Source: Magicicada septendecula
Lineage: Eukaryota > Arthropoda > Insecta > Hemiptera > Cicadidae
Direction of reading: 5' to 3'
DNA: 64,000 nucleotides
Assembly: GCA_034769895.1 (NCBI GenBank)
Contig: CM068367.1
Location: forward strand, 704,476,885 to 704,540,884
Of this stretch, positions 33,989 to 46,618 are shown one piece after another. The position numbers were made by a program, and so were the translations under genes. Below the pieces are notes generated by a model. It had not been told where the DNA came from and ran no database searches. It worked only from the letters and a program-made list of their open reading frames with translations. Within the stretch, counting starts at the first letter, position 1, and the number at the start of each line of letters is the position of its first letter.

Positions 33989-36799
33989 CAGTGGCGGCTC
34001 GTCAGGTGACCCAGGTGAAGCGCTGCTTCACCTAAAATAACTGGTTCAGTGTGTTTCTTTTTACACAAAATTATTTTCAATTTTTAGTCAATTTTGTGTT
34101 TAAAAATATTTTTTAAAATTAAATTTTGTCTGTATAATAATTAAAATAACATTTACACGCGATGGAAATAGGTTACAGAAGCTGGACATCGCTGCGATCG
34201 TAAGCCTACTGGTGGCGGAAAGCGCTGAGACCGTAGAAGCAGCTTTCTGCAACTTGTATACTGCATCAGTTAATACGTCACTAACAATGCTTGGTTTATG
34301 ACGGTTGCCATGACAACGTATAGCGGTACTCAGCGTTTCCCCACCCATGTGATGCAGTGTCGCTGTGCTGTTTCTTAGTTGTGTACGTATACAGTGCTTT
34401 ACTTATCTAGTGCGTTTTTTTTGTTCGTTGTATTTGATCGTGTGTGAAGTTTTTACAGAATGTTTCCTTCATATGACCCAGTATGTGTTTTATTAGAAAC
34501 ACCATTTTCAAGATGGAATAATGATGATAAGAAGAACTTTTAAGCTGTTAAAAACCTATGCCTATATTGAAAGTAAATAAAGGACAAGGTGTACAATCGC
34601 AACTTTAAACAACATTGGTATTCAACGTTCGAGTGGTTGTGTGACAGTTATTATTTAAATAAACTTTTTTGTATGCCCTGCTTAATTATTAGTGTTAAAT
34701 CAAGTGCGTGGAATAAGAACGGCTTTGATGATTTTGGTAACGTTACTCGTGCCCTTTCCAAACATGAAGGTTCTTCTGAGCACATGCGTTGTGCATTGAG
34801 TTTTTCAAAACTAAAAAAAAATTTAAGTACTATCGAGGATGCTTTGAAGGAAAATTCTAGGTTGTATATTAAACACTTCAATGACAACGTTTGGCTTAAC
34901 AGACATTTCATGCATCTTCCTATTCGTGCAGTTCTTTACTTGGGTAAACAAAAATTAGCATTTCGCGGTCACCACGAAGAGTTATCATCTATTAATCGCG
35001 GAAATGTTAAAGAACTGCTAGAAACCTTCGTATCGATAAGCCCTGTAAATATCCAAGAACACTATAAAAAAATCTTACCCGTCTTTGCCGGCAATTCTAA
35101 GACTATTCGGAATGAAATAATTGACTGCATTTCACAATATATTGATGAGCACTTCGCAAAGGAAATAGAAGATAGTACATTTTATTCAATTCAAGTGGAT
35201 GATTCCACAGACATTGTCCACAAATCTCAATGTAGCATCATAATTAGATACGTTATTCCCGGAGGAAAGCTGGTGGAAAGATTTTTGGGATTTTATGATG
35301 TTAGTTCCAGTCGGACTGCCCACACACTGTTTCACGTTGTGTTATAGTCCCTCGAAAAATTTGACTGTAAATCAAAACTTATTCCCCAGTGTTTTGATGG
35401 TCAGGGGAATTAAATGGTCTTCAGGCAAAAATCAAAGAAGTAGTGCCACAAGCGGTTTTTGTTCACTGCATGGCGCATCGTTTGAATCTTGTGCTACAAC
35501 AAAGCTGCAACAGCATTTCGAAATGTCGGATATTTTTTGCAACTGTTAACGGTTTACCCTCTTTTTTCCACAGTTCTACTAGGCGAACTTACGCAGTAGA
35601 CACAGTCGTTGGAAGACGAATCCCTACTTCCGTTATTACGCGATGGAAGTCTAATTCCAAAATTGTGAATAGCCTACTATATATAACGAATGGGATTCAT
35701 TAAAAGAAGTATTCACTAAAATTGTGAACGATTCAAATTATGATCAAACATCAATTAGGCAGTGATGGCTTCTTAAATAAATTTAATGATTTTGAATTTA
35801 CGCTTTTGGTTGTCGTTTTTAACGATATTTTTGGAGCCACGGATGCTCTCTTCGATGTGCTACAAAAGAAGTCATTTGACATTAATTTCTGTATCTTGCA
35901 AGTTAAAAATACGCAAACACTCATAAATAGCAAAAGAACTGATGATGCATTTATGAAAATTTTCAATTTAGCTGCTTCAAAAACAACAGTTCCAACTGAA
36001 TACCATGAGTGGCAGAAAAGAATTACACTCACACGAGATCAACTTTTTGAAATACAAAATTCTGTATTATGAAATTTTAGATAACCTTTCAGTACAAATA
36101 GCCACACGTTTTAATGATATGGAAAAGCTTCAGTTTGTTACATTAATGGATACTTCAAAGTTCGTAACATATTTTGAAAACTTTCCCACGGATGCATTAA
36201 GTAACTTAAAGGTGTGCTACCCTAATCTGTTTACCGATTTCCAAAGACTGAAAAACGAATTACAGCTTATTTATGAGGATAAGCAATACGGACAAATGGA
36301 AACACTAAATTTTATGGAACTTTTAGCTGTCAACAGGAACATCTTTAAAGAAGCTTACAAACTGTTTTGTTTAATAGTAACTATTCCATCCAAAAGCGTT
36401 TCCGTAGAACGAAGTTTTTCTTGTTTAAAAAGAATGAAATCATACCTGGGCAATACAATGACAGAGGACAGACTTACTAACTTATCAAAAATTTCCATAG
36501 AAAAGGAACTGTTAAACGAATTAATTAATGTACAACCATTTTATGACGACATTATCGACAAGTTTGCATATTTGAAAGAGAGGAGAATTGACCTTGTGTT
36601 TAAGAAATAAAATGCAAGCCTGTAAGTACTTACTATTTTTAACTACTTTATTTGTAAATTTTATTAACATACTTTTCTTTTGTCTCCATATGTTATTCAT
36701 GATTCCAAAACAGGAAGAAACATATTCACATAATTGATTGGGGGGGGGAACTGCCACCGATTCTGCTTCACCAATCCCCGAAGCCACGAGCCGCCACTG
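33989..36799 (+). mobile_element. hAT transposon in element 1 LTR F (duplicate of the LTR D insertion)
   Basis: Same ends, same insertion base and same 8-bp duplication GTAAAATC (33981-33988 and 36800-36807). Length is 2811 bp. Because the target site is the same, it was copied with the surrounding block and is not an independent transposition. Confidence 0.95.
34589..36610 (+). pseudogene. hAT transposase, TTF/ZMYM1-like type, inactivated (LTR F copy)
   Basis: Same domains as the LTR D copy. Here the first 252 codons (34589-35347) are uninterrupted because codon 79 is TTA where the other copy has TGA. The remaining breaks (after HVVL near 35345, the deletion near 35402-35412, and those near 35548, 35700 and 36067) are shared, so they predate the block duplication. 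The C-terminal 201 aa segment 36005-36610 keeps the dimerisation motif. Confidence 0.88.
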
Positions 36800-39700
36800 G
36801 TAAAATCCTGTTAACAAATTTTGGTAAAACAGTTGGCAGTTATTTGTTCAGGTAAGTGTATAGATTATACTAAAATGTCCAAAATTTTGTTTGTGGTATA
36901 ACATTTATGAAGTTTACTAGTATGACATATTAAATATATATCTTCTCACAAAATATTTAGTTTAAGGTTGTAGTGAAGTGTTTGTTAAGAGTTAAAAAAA
37001 ATATATAGAAAAGAACATTAGTACCAATCTTAAATTTGAAGAGTATATAACTGAATGAAGTAGATACATTAGCCTATTGTTAAGAAGTAAGCATTAAATT
37101 GTATGTTCATGATTAGGTAGACAATTTGTTTAATTAGTGTTTCCTCAATATTCTTAAATAACTATCGGTTCAAAAACATAATATATTTGTATCAATCTAA
37201 TACCACATTGTTAGGTAGTATTTGAGATAGTATACTACATGTGTACATACGAATAGATAATTTTCAGAACTACTAATATTAATACGATTATAATAATTAT
37301 TATTATTAAATGAAATGTTTAATTATTTTCTGTGTATATTTGTGTCATATGCAGGAATAAACAACAAAAGAGAATGTATGTAAAAAGTCGTATTGAAGCA
37401 GAGATAAAATGTAGATTTAAAATTATATGACTAGATGTAACTTTGTAATCATAGAGGAATGTTAGCAATAAGAATAGTAAACAGACACGGATTCATTTAA
37501 AGGGGTCAAAGTGAAAGTTAGTTACCAATGGGGATGGGACCATTACGTAGGGCGTTTAAACTTATGGCACCAGTTTTTTTCTGTCAGTGGGTCAATAGTA
37601 CTGTAAACATTCTACACTATGTTCACGAAAAGATGAGCCTGTGCACGGAATGCAGTGCGCATCTAATTGACGTATTTCAACGACAGGGCAAAAATTTGGG
37701 ATCCCTTTTGATTCAAAGAATTAATCCAAATCGACCCAAATTGGGGACCGATATAACACCTAATTTAAAAAAAAAAAAATTCTTTGAGTTAAGGTAAATG
37801 TTATTTGGACATGGTGGCAAGTGATGTATGAGTTAGTAATAGGAGTGGTGAACAAAAAAAAAGGAAACAAACGGGTGAAGGAATCCCCTGTTGCCTACGC
37901 AAGCCTAATTGACACGCCATAAATCTAGTGTAATAAGTGGCCACATGTTAGAAGGACAAGGTTATTGTGATGGGTGTATCTAGAAATGACGCCGGTGGAT
38001 AATAGTTTACAATCCGATGAAAAGCACGAGGGAGTGAATAAACTCATCAAGTGAGAAATGTTTCGTCCAGACAAAGAATGGAAGGTTACACGACACAACA
38101 ACAGCAGACAGAAAACAATGAAGGGTGTTCCTCGACTGAGACGCATAAACAGAGGATACGCCTGAACAATACTCAAATACAAGGAAATAAATCGTACCCG
38201 AGGAACGCAGGAACTAAAAGGATAGGTTTTGTTGGGAACCAGACAAAAAAAGGAAATACTTACGGAGAGAGTTGGCGAGGCCTTTGTACAAGAAAAGATA
38301 ATACCATAGTTGCAATTAATTGGACAGGCATATGTTGGAAGAGAAATCGAAGGGTTGTCTTTTGTGAAGAATAAGAAATACGACAACTAGATTTATTACT
38401 AGAGTATTCGGAAATGCCGTTGACCGAAGGGTAAAGTATCCTGGAGAGGAGTTTGGTGGGAAGCAGTAGGCCTATCAGAACTTACTTTGGAGAAAGTAGG
38501 TGGTCTCTGGAGTAGGTTGTACAGAAAGGAACCAATTAGGAAACGGCATCGCCAAAAACCAGAAGTCTAGTGGGGAAAATTCTCATGTTTGATACAGGCA
38601 AGTGACAGAGACGCGAAAAGAAGAGTCTATTAAATTTTCGAGAGTATCGGAAGTAAGAGACAGTGACGGAACTGTTACGGAGTTCGTAAAACGACTTAGA
38701 AAAATATCGCTATGATATGAACTGTATAACATTTGCGAACCTAGCATTCGAGTTTGCGATCATATAATAGTAAACGGTAGTGATACGTAATATAATGGCG
38801 GTACTCAAAATTCTAAGAATGTTGTATAATAATTAGTCATGAACAAATAACAGTAAGTTACCGACAAGTGCATCGGGTAAACAACCTTAAACCGAGTGTA
38901 ATATACGTCTTTAACAATATCACGAGTATATTTAATGACACCGTTACAAACTGTCAGTGAATAACTGAAGTTATAGCAATAATAATTTAGACTCGAAATA
39001 AAGCCGATAAGAACACGCGCTGTGAAAAGTGCTATATATCTATATGTGAAGTGCAACTGTGAAGTTCAAGCATGCCACTCGAGATTCATCTGATGACTTA
39101 TCTTCAAAAACTCCAACGCTGATTAAGGAGCATCGCTTCCCACGCTGGTGACATCTACAAGAGATGGATAATCGTACCTCAAGTAAATTTTATATGTACT
39201 AATTAAATGTTACACCCACTGTCTGTTCACTAAAAGAACGCACGAAAGAAATTCATTTAAAGTAAGAATTTAAAGACTTGATTATCAGTAAGGTCATATT
39301 GAACAATTAGAGAAAATCGTAGAAAATCTAGTATTCATAAAATATCTATATCACATTTCACAATCGTTTGATTTAAATGAATCCGTTTATATATAAATGT
39401 TGTACTAAACTTAAGTTGATCAATTATAAAAAAAAAAAACAATGAATTATAGTAATAAGTAAATTCTTAAAGATTGTAGAAGTATTAACTTTGTTAAATG
39501 TGCTATTTGCTAATTTTATTTATTTAGTAATATTTATAGCGAGAATTAAGTGTACCATGAAATATGATATAATGATGTTTAGTTAATAAATTAACTAATA
39601 GAGAGTAATGAAGAATACATTTTATTGAATTTAACACTGAGATATATCAAAACAGTAATTGTATTATTATATTAGAAGCACACGACGTCGGGCAAACTAA

Positions 39701-39859
39701 GTTAAAGTTATTTGATGCTACGACTTGTATGGCATAACTCAAACCACAAAACATGCGTGACATAAATAATTAAAATAAATACAAATAAATTAAATATGTC
39801 AATCAGCTTAGGCTAATAAAATAAGCAGCATAAAATTATCTTTATTTTGTATCATTATA

Positions 39860-39965
39860 TTTGGCGCTCCAGAACGCGGGGAGTATTAATTATTATTATA
39901 TTTGGTGCCCAACTTGGGGCGTATTAAATTATTATTATATTTGGCGCTCACCGCACGGCTTGATA
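39860..39965 (+). promoter_or_regulatory. Element 1 primer-binding module array, internal region F (3 modules)
   Basis: Three modules, with the TGGTGCCCAAC variant in the middle as in internal region D. This is one of the shared changes marking D and F as duplicates. Confidence 0.6.
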
Positions 39966-40067
39966 GACAAATAAATGTTATTAGGCTAGGGCAGTGACAG
40001 ACAGTCTGGTTATAAATTGGTCTAGGATTAAGTAGCATAAGATAATTGTAAGTCATTAGGTCCCTGA

Positions 40068-41251
40068 ATGATAACGCGGAGGAAAGCGAAAATGGCAACG
40101 AGCGACATGAATTCAGAGGAGTTTGAGGTAAATAATCAGATGGGGTCGGAGCAATCAGAGAGTAGCACAATAGACAATGCAACCAGTGGCGAAGAAATTA
40201 TTGGAAGCAGGGCCCTGGGACAATAGTCAGTGCAGCCAGAAATTAATCTCCACATGTTGATGACACTAATAAGACAACAGGGGAAGAACAAAGAAAACAT
40301 ATAGAAGAATTGGGTAAACAAATCACCAAAAAGTTAGGCGAAGAGATAGAATTACTTAGAGGGAATCTACAAGGTCAAAACCACCAAGTAAATGCTGATT
40401 TACAAAAACAATCAGAAAAATGGAAGAAAACAAAGTACAGTAGATGGAAATACTATGGATCAAATTGCCACCGAGTATCAATCTTCAACAACTAAAGCAT
40501 TGTCTGCACTTCATGTCTCAAGATCAAAAGAAAGATCTACAATTATTAATGGTAGATATGAAGGTGATAAAGACACTTGTACTGTGTTTGTTGACAACTT
40601 ACCAAACACAATTACAAAAAATAAAAAATTGAGTACTACAGTTAATATTACCAGTACTGATAGAAAATTTAGAAGTAGGACTGGGGAAGTGCGTAAAAAT
40701 TTTGGAACCAAACCTGAGATTAAGAAGATGAAAAACAGTTCTGATGATTATCAAGGGTGAACTGCATTAGCACGAAAGAGAAAAAAGATGAAATTTGCTG
40801 ACCATTCAAGAATATTGTGAAGATTGGTATGAGAACAAAAGGAAGATTTAAAGCAATGGAGATGAGATTTCTTAGAAGTCTTGAAAACAAAGCATTATTA
40901 TGTGAGTACGCGGACAGAAAAACGAAAGTAATTAACGCACCACAAGCAGTCAAAGAACATATTTGTAAGAGGGTTTGTAAGAAACGACAAAAAAAACTCA
41001 GCGCGTACATAAGTAATGGTAATGTGCCTGAGGGAAGTTGTCGAAAAGGATGGCGTGAACCACTTTCAACACACCCTCATAAAGAGAGAGAGGGACAGGT
41101 CATAAATTCTTTAGGTGTCAGTGGCCAACTGCAGGGTGAGTGTGAAACGAAATCCACTAAGTCAATACCCTTACTATTCACCAACAAAATGTGTGGTAAC
41201 GGCACTGACTTAACAAGACGTACAACTATGTCTCCACAAATAGAAAATTAA
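40068..41251 (+). pseudogene. Element 1 gag-like gene, internal region F
   Basis: It carries the same TAG (near 40224) and TGA (near 40759) as copy D, plus a private loss of one G near 40282 (CAGGGGAAG). The eight-A tract keeps the tail 40817-41251 open. The shared nonsense codons show that D and F derive from one ancestor after the gene was already dead. Confidence 0.6.
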
Positions 41252-41757
41252 AAGTAAATAAATGTAACGGATTAAGGAAAACAATGTTAAGAATGTCCAA
41301 AAATTTGATAATTAAGTTAGATAATATTGGGTAAAATACCTTAAGTAAGATTGGTTGTGTAAAAATACATTAACCGAAGAAAACAAATAGATATGAATAT
41401 AGTATGAATAAAATAAAATAAATGGTAAATAAAAACATTGCCGTGAAAGTACGGAATATTAATGAATGAAATTAATAGCGAATGAAGTTGTAAGAAGAGT
41501 ATACGAAGGAGCAGAAGGAAAATGATCATTAAGGAATGAAGGTCACGAATGGATAAACCAATGAGTGTTATGCATACCCAGAAAATAATTGATACGGATT
41601 GAAACGAAAATCACCTCCAGGACATGACAACATAATGAACCCGAAAAAATGGGATGTCCTCAACGAAAAAGCACCAGAAGGCTGAAGTAGCTGTGATTAA
41701 GGAATGCTTGGAATGGGATTATTAAGAATGTACCCAAAGCACCGATATCCAATCTCT

Positions 41758-41784
41758 GGTGGGCGGGGGGGTGGTACGGGTTTA
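41758..41784 (+). promoter_or_regulatory. Element 1 polypurine-type tract before LTR G
   Basis: G run of seven, followed by TACGGGTTTA and TGTAATAATG. Confidence 0.5.
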
Positions 41785-44184
41785 TGTAATAATGTCCAGG
41801 TGCCTGGTAGGTAGATCGTTTGCAATTGCCTTGTATAAAATAAAAATATCATTCAGAAAACTTAGTAGATGCCTAAAATAATTTATAAATGACAATTGAA
41901 TTGTATAAAATTAGATGTAAAATTTTACAACACTGAAATAACAATTAGTGAAGTTTTCTAGCAAACTAAAGTATGTGTCTTGTATTATGATAAATATTAC
42001 TAACTATATGATGTTAAATGGAAGTTTGAGGTAACAATTGTCTTAGTAATGAGATGTTATATAATAAAATTTGTAGTAAAATCCTGTTAACAAATTTTGG
42101 TAAAACAGTTGGCAGTTATTTGTTAAGGTAAGTGTATAGATTATACTAAAATGTCCAAAATTTTGTTTGTGGTATAACATTTATGAAGTTTACTAGTATG
42201 ACATATTAAATATATATCTTCTCACAAAATATTTAGTTTAAGGTTGTAGTGAAGTGTTTGTTAAGAGTTAAAAAAAATATATAGAAAAGAACATTAGTAC
42301 CAATCTTAAATTTGAAGAGTATATAACTGAATGAAGTAGATACATTAGCCTATTGTTAAGAAGTAAGCATTAAATTGTATGTTCATGATTAGGTAGGCAA
42401 TTTGTTTAATTAGTGTTTCCTCAATATTCTTAAATAAATATCGGTTCAAAAACATAATATATTTGTATCAATCTAATACCACATTGTTAGGTAGTATTTG
42501 AGATAGTATACTACATGTGTACATATGAATAGATAATTTTCAGAACTACTAATATTAATACGATTATAATAATTATTATTATTAAATGAAATGTTTAATT
42601 ATTTTCTGTGTATATTTGTGTCATATGCAGGAATAAACAACAAAAGAGAATGTATGTAAAGAGTCGTATTGAAGCAGAGATAAAATGTAGATTTAAAATT
42701 ATATGACTAGATGTAACTTTGTAATCATAGAGGAATGTTAGCAATAAGAATAGTAAACAGACACGGATTCATTTAAAAGGGGTGAAAGTGAAAGTTAGTT
42801 ACCAATGGGGATGGGACCATTACGTAGGGCGTTTAAACTTATGGCACCAGTTTTTTTTTGTCAGTGGGTCAATAGTACTGTAAACATTCTACACTATGTT
42901 CACGAAAAGATGAGCCTGTGCACGGAATGCAGTGCGCATCTAATTGACGTATTTCAACGACAGGACACAAATTTGGGATCCCTTTTGATTCAAAGAATTA
43001 ATCCAAATTGACCCAAATTGGGGACCGATATAACACCTAATTTAAAAAAAAAAAAAAAATTCTTTGAGTTAAGGTAAATGTTATTTGGACATGGTGGCAA
43101 GTGATGTATGAGTTAGTAATAGGAGTGGTGAACAAAAAAAAAGAAAACAAACGGGTGAAGGAATCCGCTGTTGCCTACGCAAGCCTAATTGACACGCCAT
43201 AAATCTAGTACAACAAGTGGCCACATGTTAGAAGGACAAGGTTATTGTGATGGGTGTATCTAGAAATGACGCCGGTGGATAATAGTTTACAATCCGATGA
43301 AAAACACGAGGGAGTGAATAAACACATCAAGTGAGAAATGTTTCGTCCGGACAAAGAATGGAAGGTTACACGACACAACAACAGCAGACAGAAAACAAAG
43401 AAGGGTGTTCCTTGACTGAGACGCATAAACAGAGGATACGCCTGAACAATACTCAAATACCAGGAAATAAATCATACCCGAGGAACGCAGGAACTAAAAG
43501 GATAGGTTTTGTTGGGAACCAGACAAAAAAAGGAAATACTTACGGAGTGAGTTGGCGAGGCCTTTGTACAAGAAAAGATAATACCATAGGCGCAATTAAT
43601 TGGACAGGCAGATGTTGGAAGAGAAATCGAAGGGTTGTCTTTTGTGAAGAATAAGAAATACGACAACTAGATTTATTACTAGAGTATTCGGAAATGCCGT
43701 TGACCAAAGGGTAAAGTATCCTGGAGAGGAGTTTGGTGGGAAGCAGTAGGCCTATCAGAACTTACTTTGGAGAAAGTAGGTGGTCTCTGGAGTAGGTTGT
43801 ACAGAAAGGAACCAATTAGGAAACGGCATCGCCAAAAACCAGAAGTCTAGTGGGGAAATTTCTCATGTTTGATACAGGCAAGTGACAGAGACGCGAAAAG
43901 AAGAGTCTATTAAATTTTCGAGAGTATCGGAAGTAAGAGACAGTGACGGAAGTGTTACGGAGTTCGTAAAACGACTTAGAAAAATATCGCTATGATATGA
44001 ACTGTATGACATTTGCGAACCTAGCATTCGAGTTTGCGATCATATTATAGTAAACGGTAGTGATACGTAATATAATGGCGGTACTCAAAATTCTAAGAAT
44101 GTTGTATAATAATTAGTCATGAACAAATAACAGTAAGTTACCGACAAGTGCATCGGGTAAACAACCATAAACCGAGTGTAATAT
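41785..44184 (+). repeat. Element 1 putative LTR copy G, cut by insertion of element 2
   Basis: The first 2.4 kb match the other LTRs up to GAGTGTAATAT at 44174-44184. The other copies continue with ACGTCTTTAAC, whereas here the end of the reversed element 2 LTR begins (TGTTATAG). The break gives an unambiguous insertion point and fixes one terminus of element 2. Confidence 0.7.
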
Positions 44185-46596
44185 TGTTATAGCCCTCTCT
44201 TTCTCGCGTCACCTAATTAGGTCCCACGTTATGAGCGTTACTTTGTTATAGTCAAGTACGTGTGTCTCGTTCGAGCCCCGCGATGGAAGCCAATTTGTTA
44301 TATATCGGAAACGTACGGTTCAAACCCCACTGTTGGGTTCATCAATTTGTTACTACACCTATGCCCATGTGTTTTGAATTATTTTAATTATGTAAATATC
44401 TGAGATATTTGGAGTTGTGGGATATATTGATGTGATTAATTAATATTAACTTAGCTCTCTAAGAAATATCAGTGTTAGTGTACCTGAAACTTAAACAATT
44501 AATGAGTTATTCTATAATTTCATCCAACCCTATTATACCTTGAAGAGAATTATGTCTAATTTTGTATTTTTACGCTCTCTCTTTGGTGTCAGATAATTCC
44601 GCTATAAGCGCTGTAGTATCGGCTCAACGAAACTTATAGGTTATTTCAATGTTTATGTTAACCAATTATTCTATACTTATTCAGTTACTTTTTTATTCCC
44701 AGCTCATTAAACCATACTCCAAATAACAAGATTTTGCAAATATATAAAGGTTCTTTATTTGTTTACTTCTTTAACATTGAACAAGATATGTTCTAATTAA
44801 TATATGCTTGGGCTATAGATTGCATGAATCGATTGTTGATTATTCTGATCCTTTATTTAAATTTAGTTATATAGTGTGTTTAATTTGTAATTAATTTAAT
44901 TCAGGGTGTGAAGGTTCTTGTAACTGTGGGGAAGATTAAAAATACATAGATAAGAATGCAAGATTTACAAATTTGAAGTGTTGTGTAGTTAGTATGATTA
45001 ATATAATAATAATTTACCAGACTAGAACGAAGCAAATCGTGTAGGCGGTTGATTGATAATTTTACTGTTCTGGACAATTATGCCGTACGATTTTCTTTCT
45101 TCGGTTTAATAAAATGGAATTCTTGTCCTGTCCACTTCGGAATTACAGATCTCTGGATTGGTTTACAGCCCGATTGATGCTTCTTCTGCAACACCAGGAT
45201 CCAAATACGTTCTTCTCTCGGTTGAAGCAATTAGTGTTGTTCCGTGTATTTGAAAGGTTATAACTTCTGGTGTAGTGAATATTATTAATTGTGATACTGT
45301 TAATTCTTTCTATTTGGTTTAATATATCATCAATTCCCTTCGGATATGGGACAGTTCAATTTCTTCCTTGTATAATCCAGTTATTTATTCTCTATTGTGA
45401 TTTCATACTGTAGTGTTATTTGTGTTAAACTGTACTGGTGATAGTCATAAATATTGTCATTAGGATTTTGTGTTTTATAATCGTGTCTGATAATTTAAAA
45501 TATTCCGATTAAATAGATAATTCTTGGGTTTTTTAATCTCATCACATTCAGATCATCAAAGCAATTATTGTCAAATCAACAACTTCCTCTTCTTCTGTCG
45601 TCCCTAGCAACACATAATTTCTTCCTTCCACATGTTTTGAATATATAGTGTTTATTTCATATTTTTTTTGTCTATTCTTTATCAATTTGCTATCCTATCG
45701 GAATGTAACTTTACCGATAGTTGGTTTATTATTTTCTACACATATTCTGCTGGTTTTTTGATATAAGCCGTTTTTTTTTCCTTTTTTTTATATTTAATCC
45801 ACTTTCGATATTATATGTTATTAATCGATATTATGGCATTATGGTATTATCATAATTTGTATAAATTTTATTATATATCATTATTAATTTAATGTTTTTT
45901 CTAACTCTTCAAATCGTATTCATTAATTATAATTAATTGATGTACCTAACCTTTATGTTGTGAGTGGTTATATAGTGGTTTTGGCTGTTAGGCCTTTTAT
46001 TGTAAACAAATCTACCTGTGTTTATAACTGGTACACATCTATAGCCCCTTTTACTTAAATTCATACATACAATCAAATCTTAACTCTTAACATTTACATA
46101 AACAATTATTTTTTCCATATCTAATAACAATCTTATCTTGACCTATGGATCACGTATAATAAAATTCAAATCTATTAACGTTAATTATCTGCTTCACACT
46201 TCATTCTACAACAGTCATTGAATAATACATCTTGTTTCATTATCTTTCATTAACTCAACACATATTTGGTATAACATAACATAAACTTTATCATAATACT
46301 TGTTGTCATAAAATAATATCTCTTAACTCAAAATTCTTATTTGCTATTACTATAAAGTAAATTAGTGTTTCATTTTTTGTTTGTTTTTCATTGAACATAT
46401 ATCATCAACTATTATCTAACTTACAGGTTCGTTTATTCTTGTTAATACTACCTTGCATCCTTATTTATCTTTATCTATGATTATAAATATAATTATGAGA
46501 TCTTTGTTCTATCATGGGGTCAGATATTGACTTGTTTATTATTCTGTTAGCCTTGGTTTTATGTAACATGAATGCTAGCATTTCTGTTGCGTTACA
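44185..46596 (-). repeat. Element 2 LTR, reversed copy (complete, 2412 bp)
   Basis: Read on the minus strand it starts TGTAACGCAACAG after the polypurine tract and ends GGGCTATAACA, which abuts the interrupted element 1 LTR at 44184. TG...CA ends and a length equal to the two forward LTRs make the boundaries secure. Its last 160 bp contain three primer-binding-like modules (on the plus strand 44238-44350). Confidence 0.9.
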
Positions 46597-46618
46597 TATG
46601 CTCCCCCTCCTAAAAAAG
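46597..46618 (-). promoter_or_regulatory. Element 2 polypurine tract, reversed copy
   Basis: On the minus strand TTTTTTAGGAGGGGGAGC and ATA immediately precede the LTR. This is a canonical plus-strand primer tract. Confidence 0.8.

Larger units (their letters stand above)
33690..39859 (+). repeat. Element 1 putative LTR copy F, split by a hAT element
   Basis: Interrupted by the hAT element 33989-36799 at the same base as copy D and with the same 8-bp duplication. The rest matches copy D closely. Confidence 0.6.
15077..41784 (+). repeat. Higher-order duplication: block 15077-28410 repeated as 28411-41784
   Basis: Each block is [LTR, internal, LTR with hAT, internal]. The lengths are 13334 and 13374 bp. 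The 40-bp difference equals the one priming module missing from internal region C. Shared markers are the hAT site, the TAG and TGA lesions of regions D and F, and private LTR variants of C with E and D with F. Confidence 0.9.
3527..44184 (+). repeat. Element 1 tandem array: seven LTR copies and six internal regions, period about 5.25 kb
   Basis: A landmark in the LTR (the ATG-starting segment at 3875) recurs at 11393, 16618, 24675, 29953, 38051 and 43331. The spacings are 7518, 5225, 8057, 5278, 8098 and 5280 bp. Subtracting the Tigger insertion (about 2.2 kb) and the hAT insertions (about 2.8 kb each) leaves 5.23-5.30 kb in every case. Each period contains one putative LTR of about 3.3 kb and one internal region of about 1.9 kb, so neighbouring units share LTRs. 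The left edge lies about 1.24 kb inside an LTR and the right edge is cut by element 2. Candidate mechanisms are unequal LTR-LTR recombination or replication of a circular intermediate. Confidence 0.9.

Noticed and set aside
44238..44350. Possible tRNA genes (TTCGAGCCCCGCG...GCCA and GGTTCAAACCCC...TCA on the plus strand)
   Set aside because: Only the 3' acceptor and T-loop parts are present; the 5' half of the T stem does not pair and no anticodon or D arm is found. They are primer-binding-type complements, not genes.
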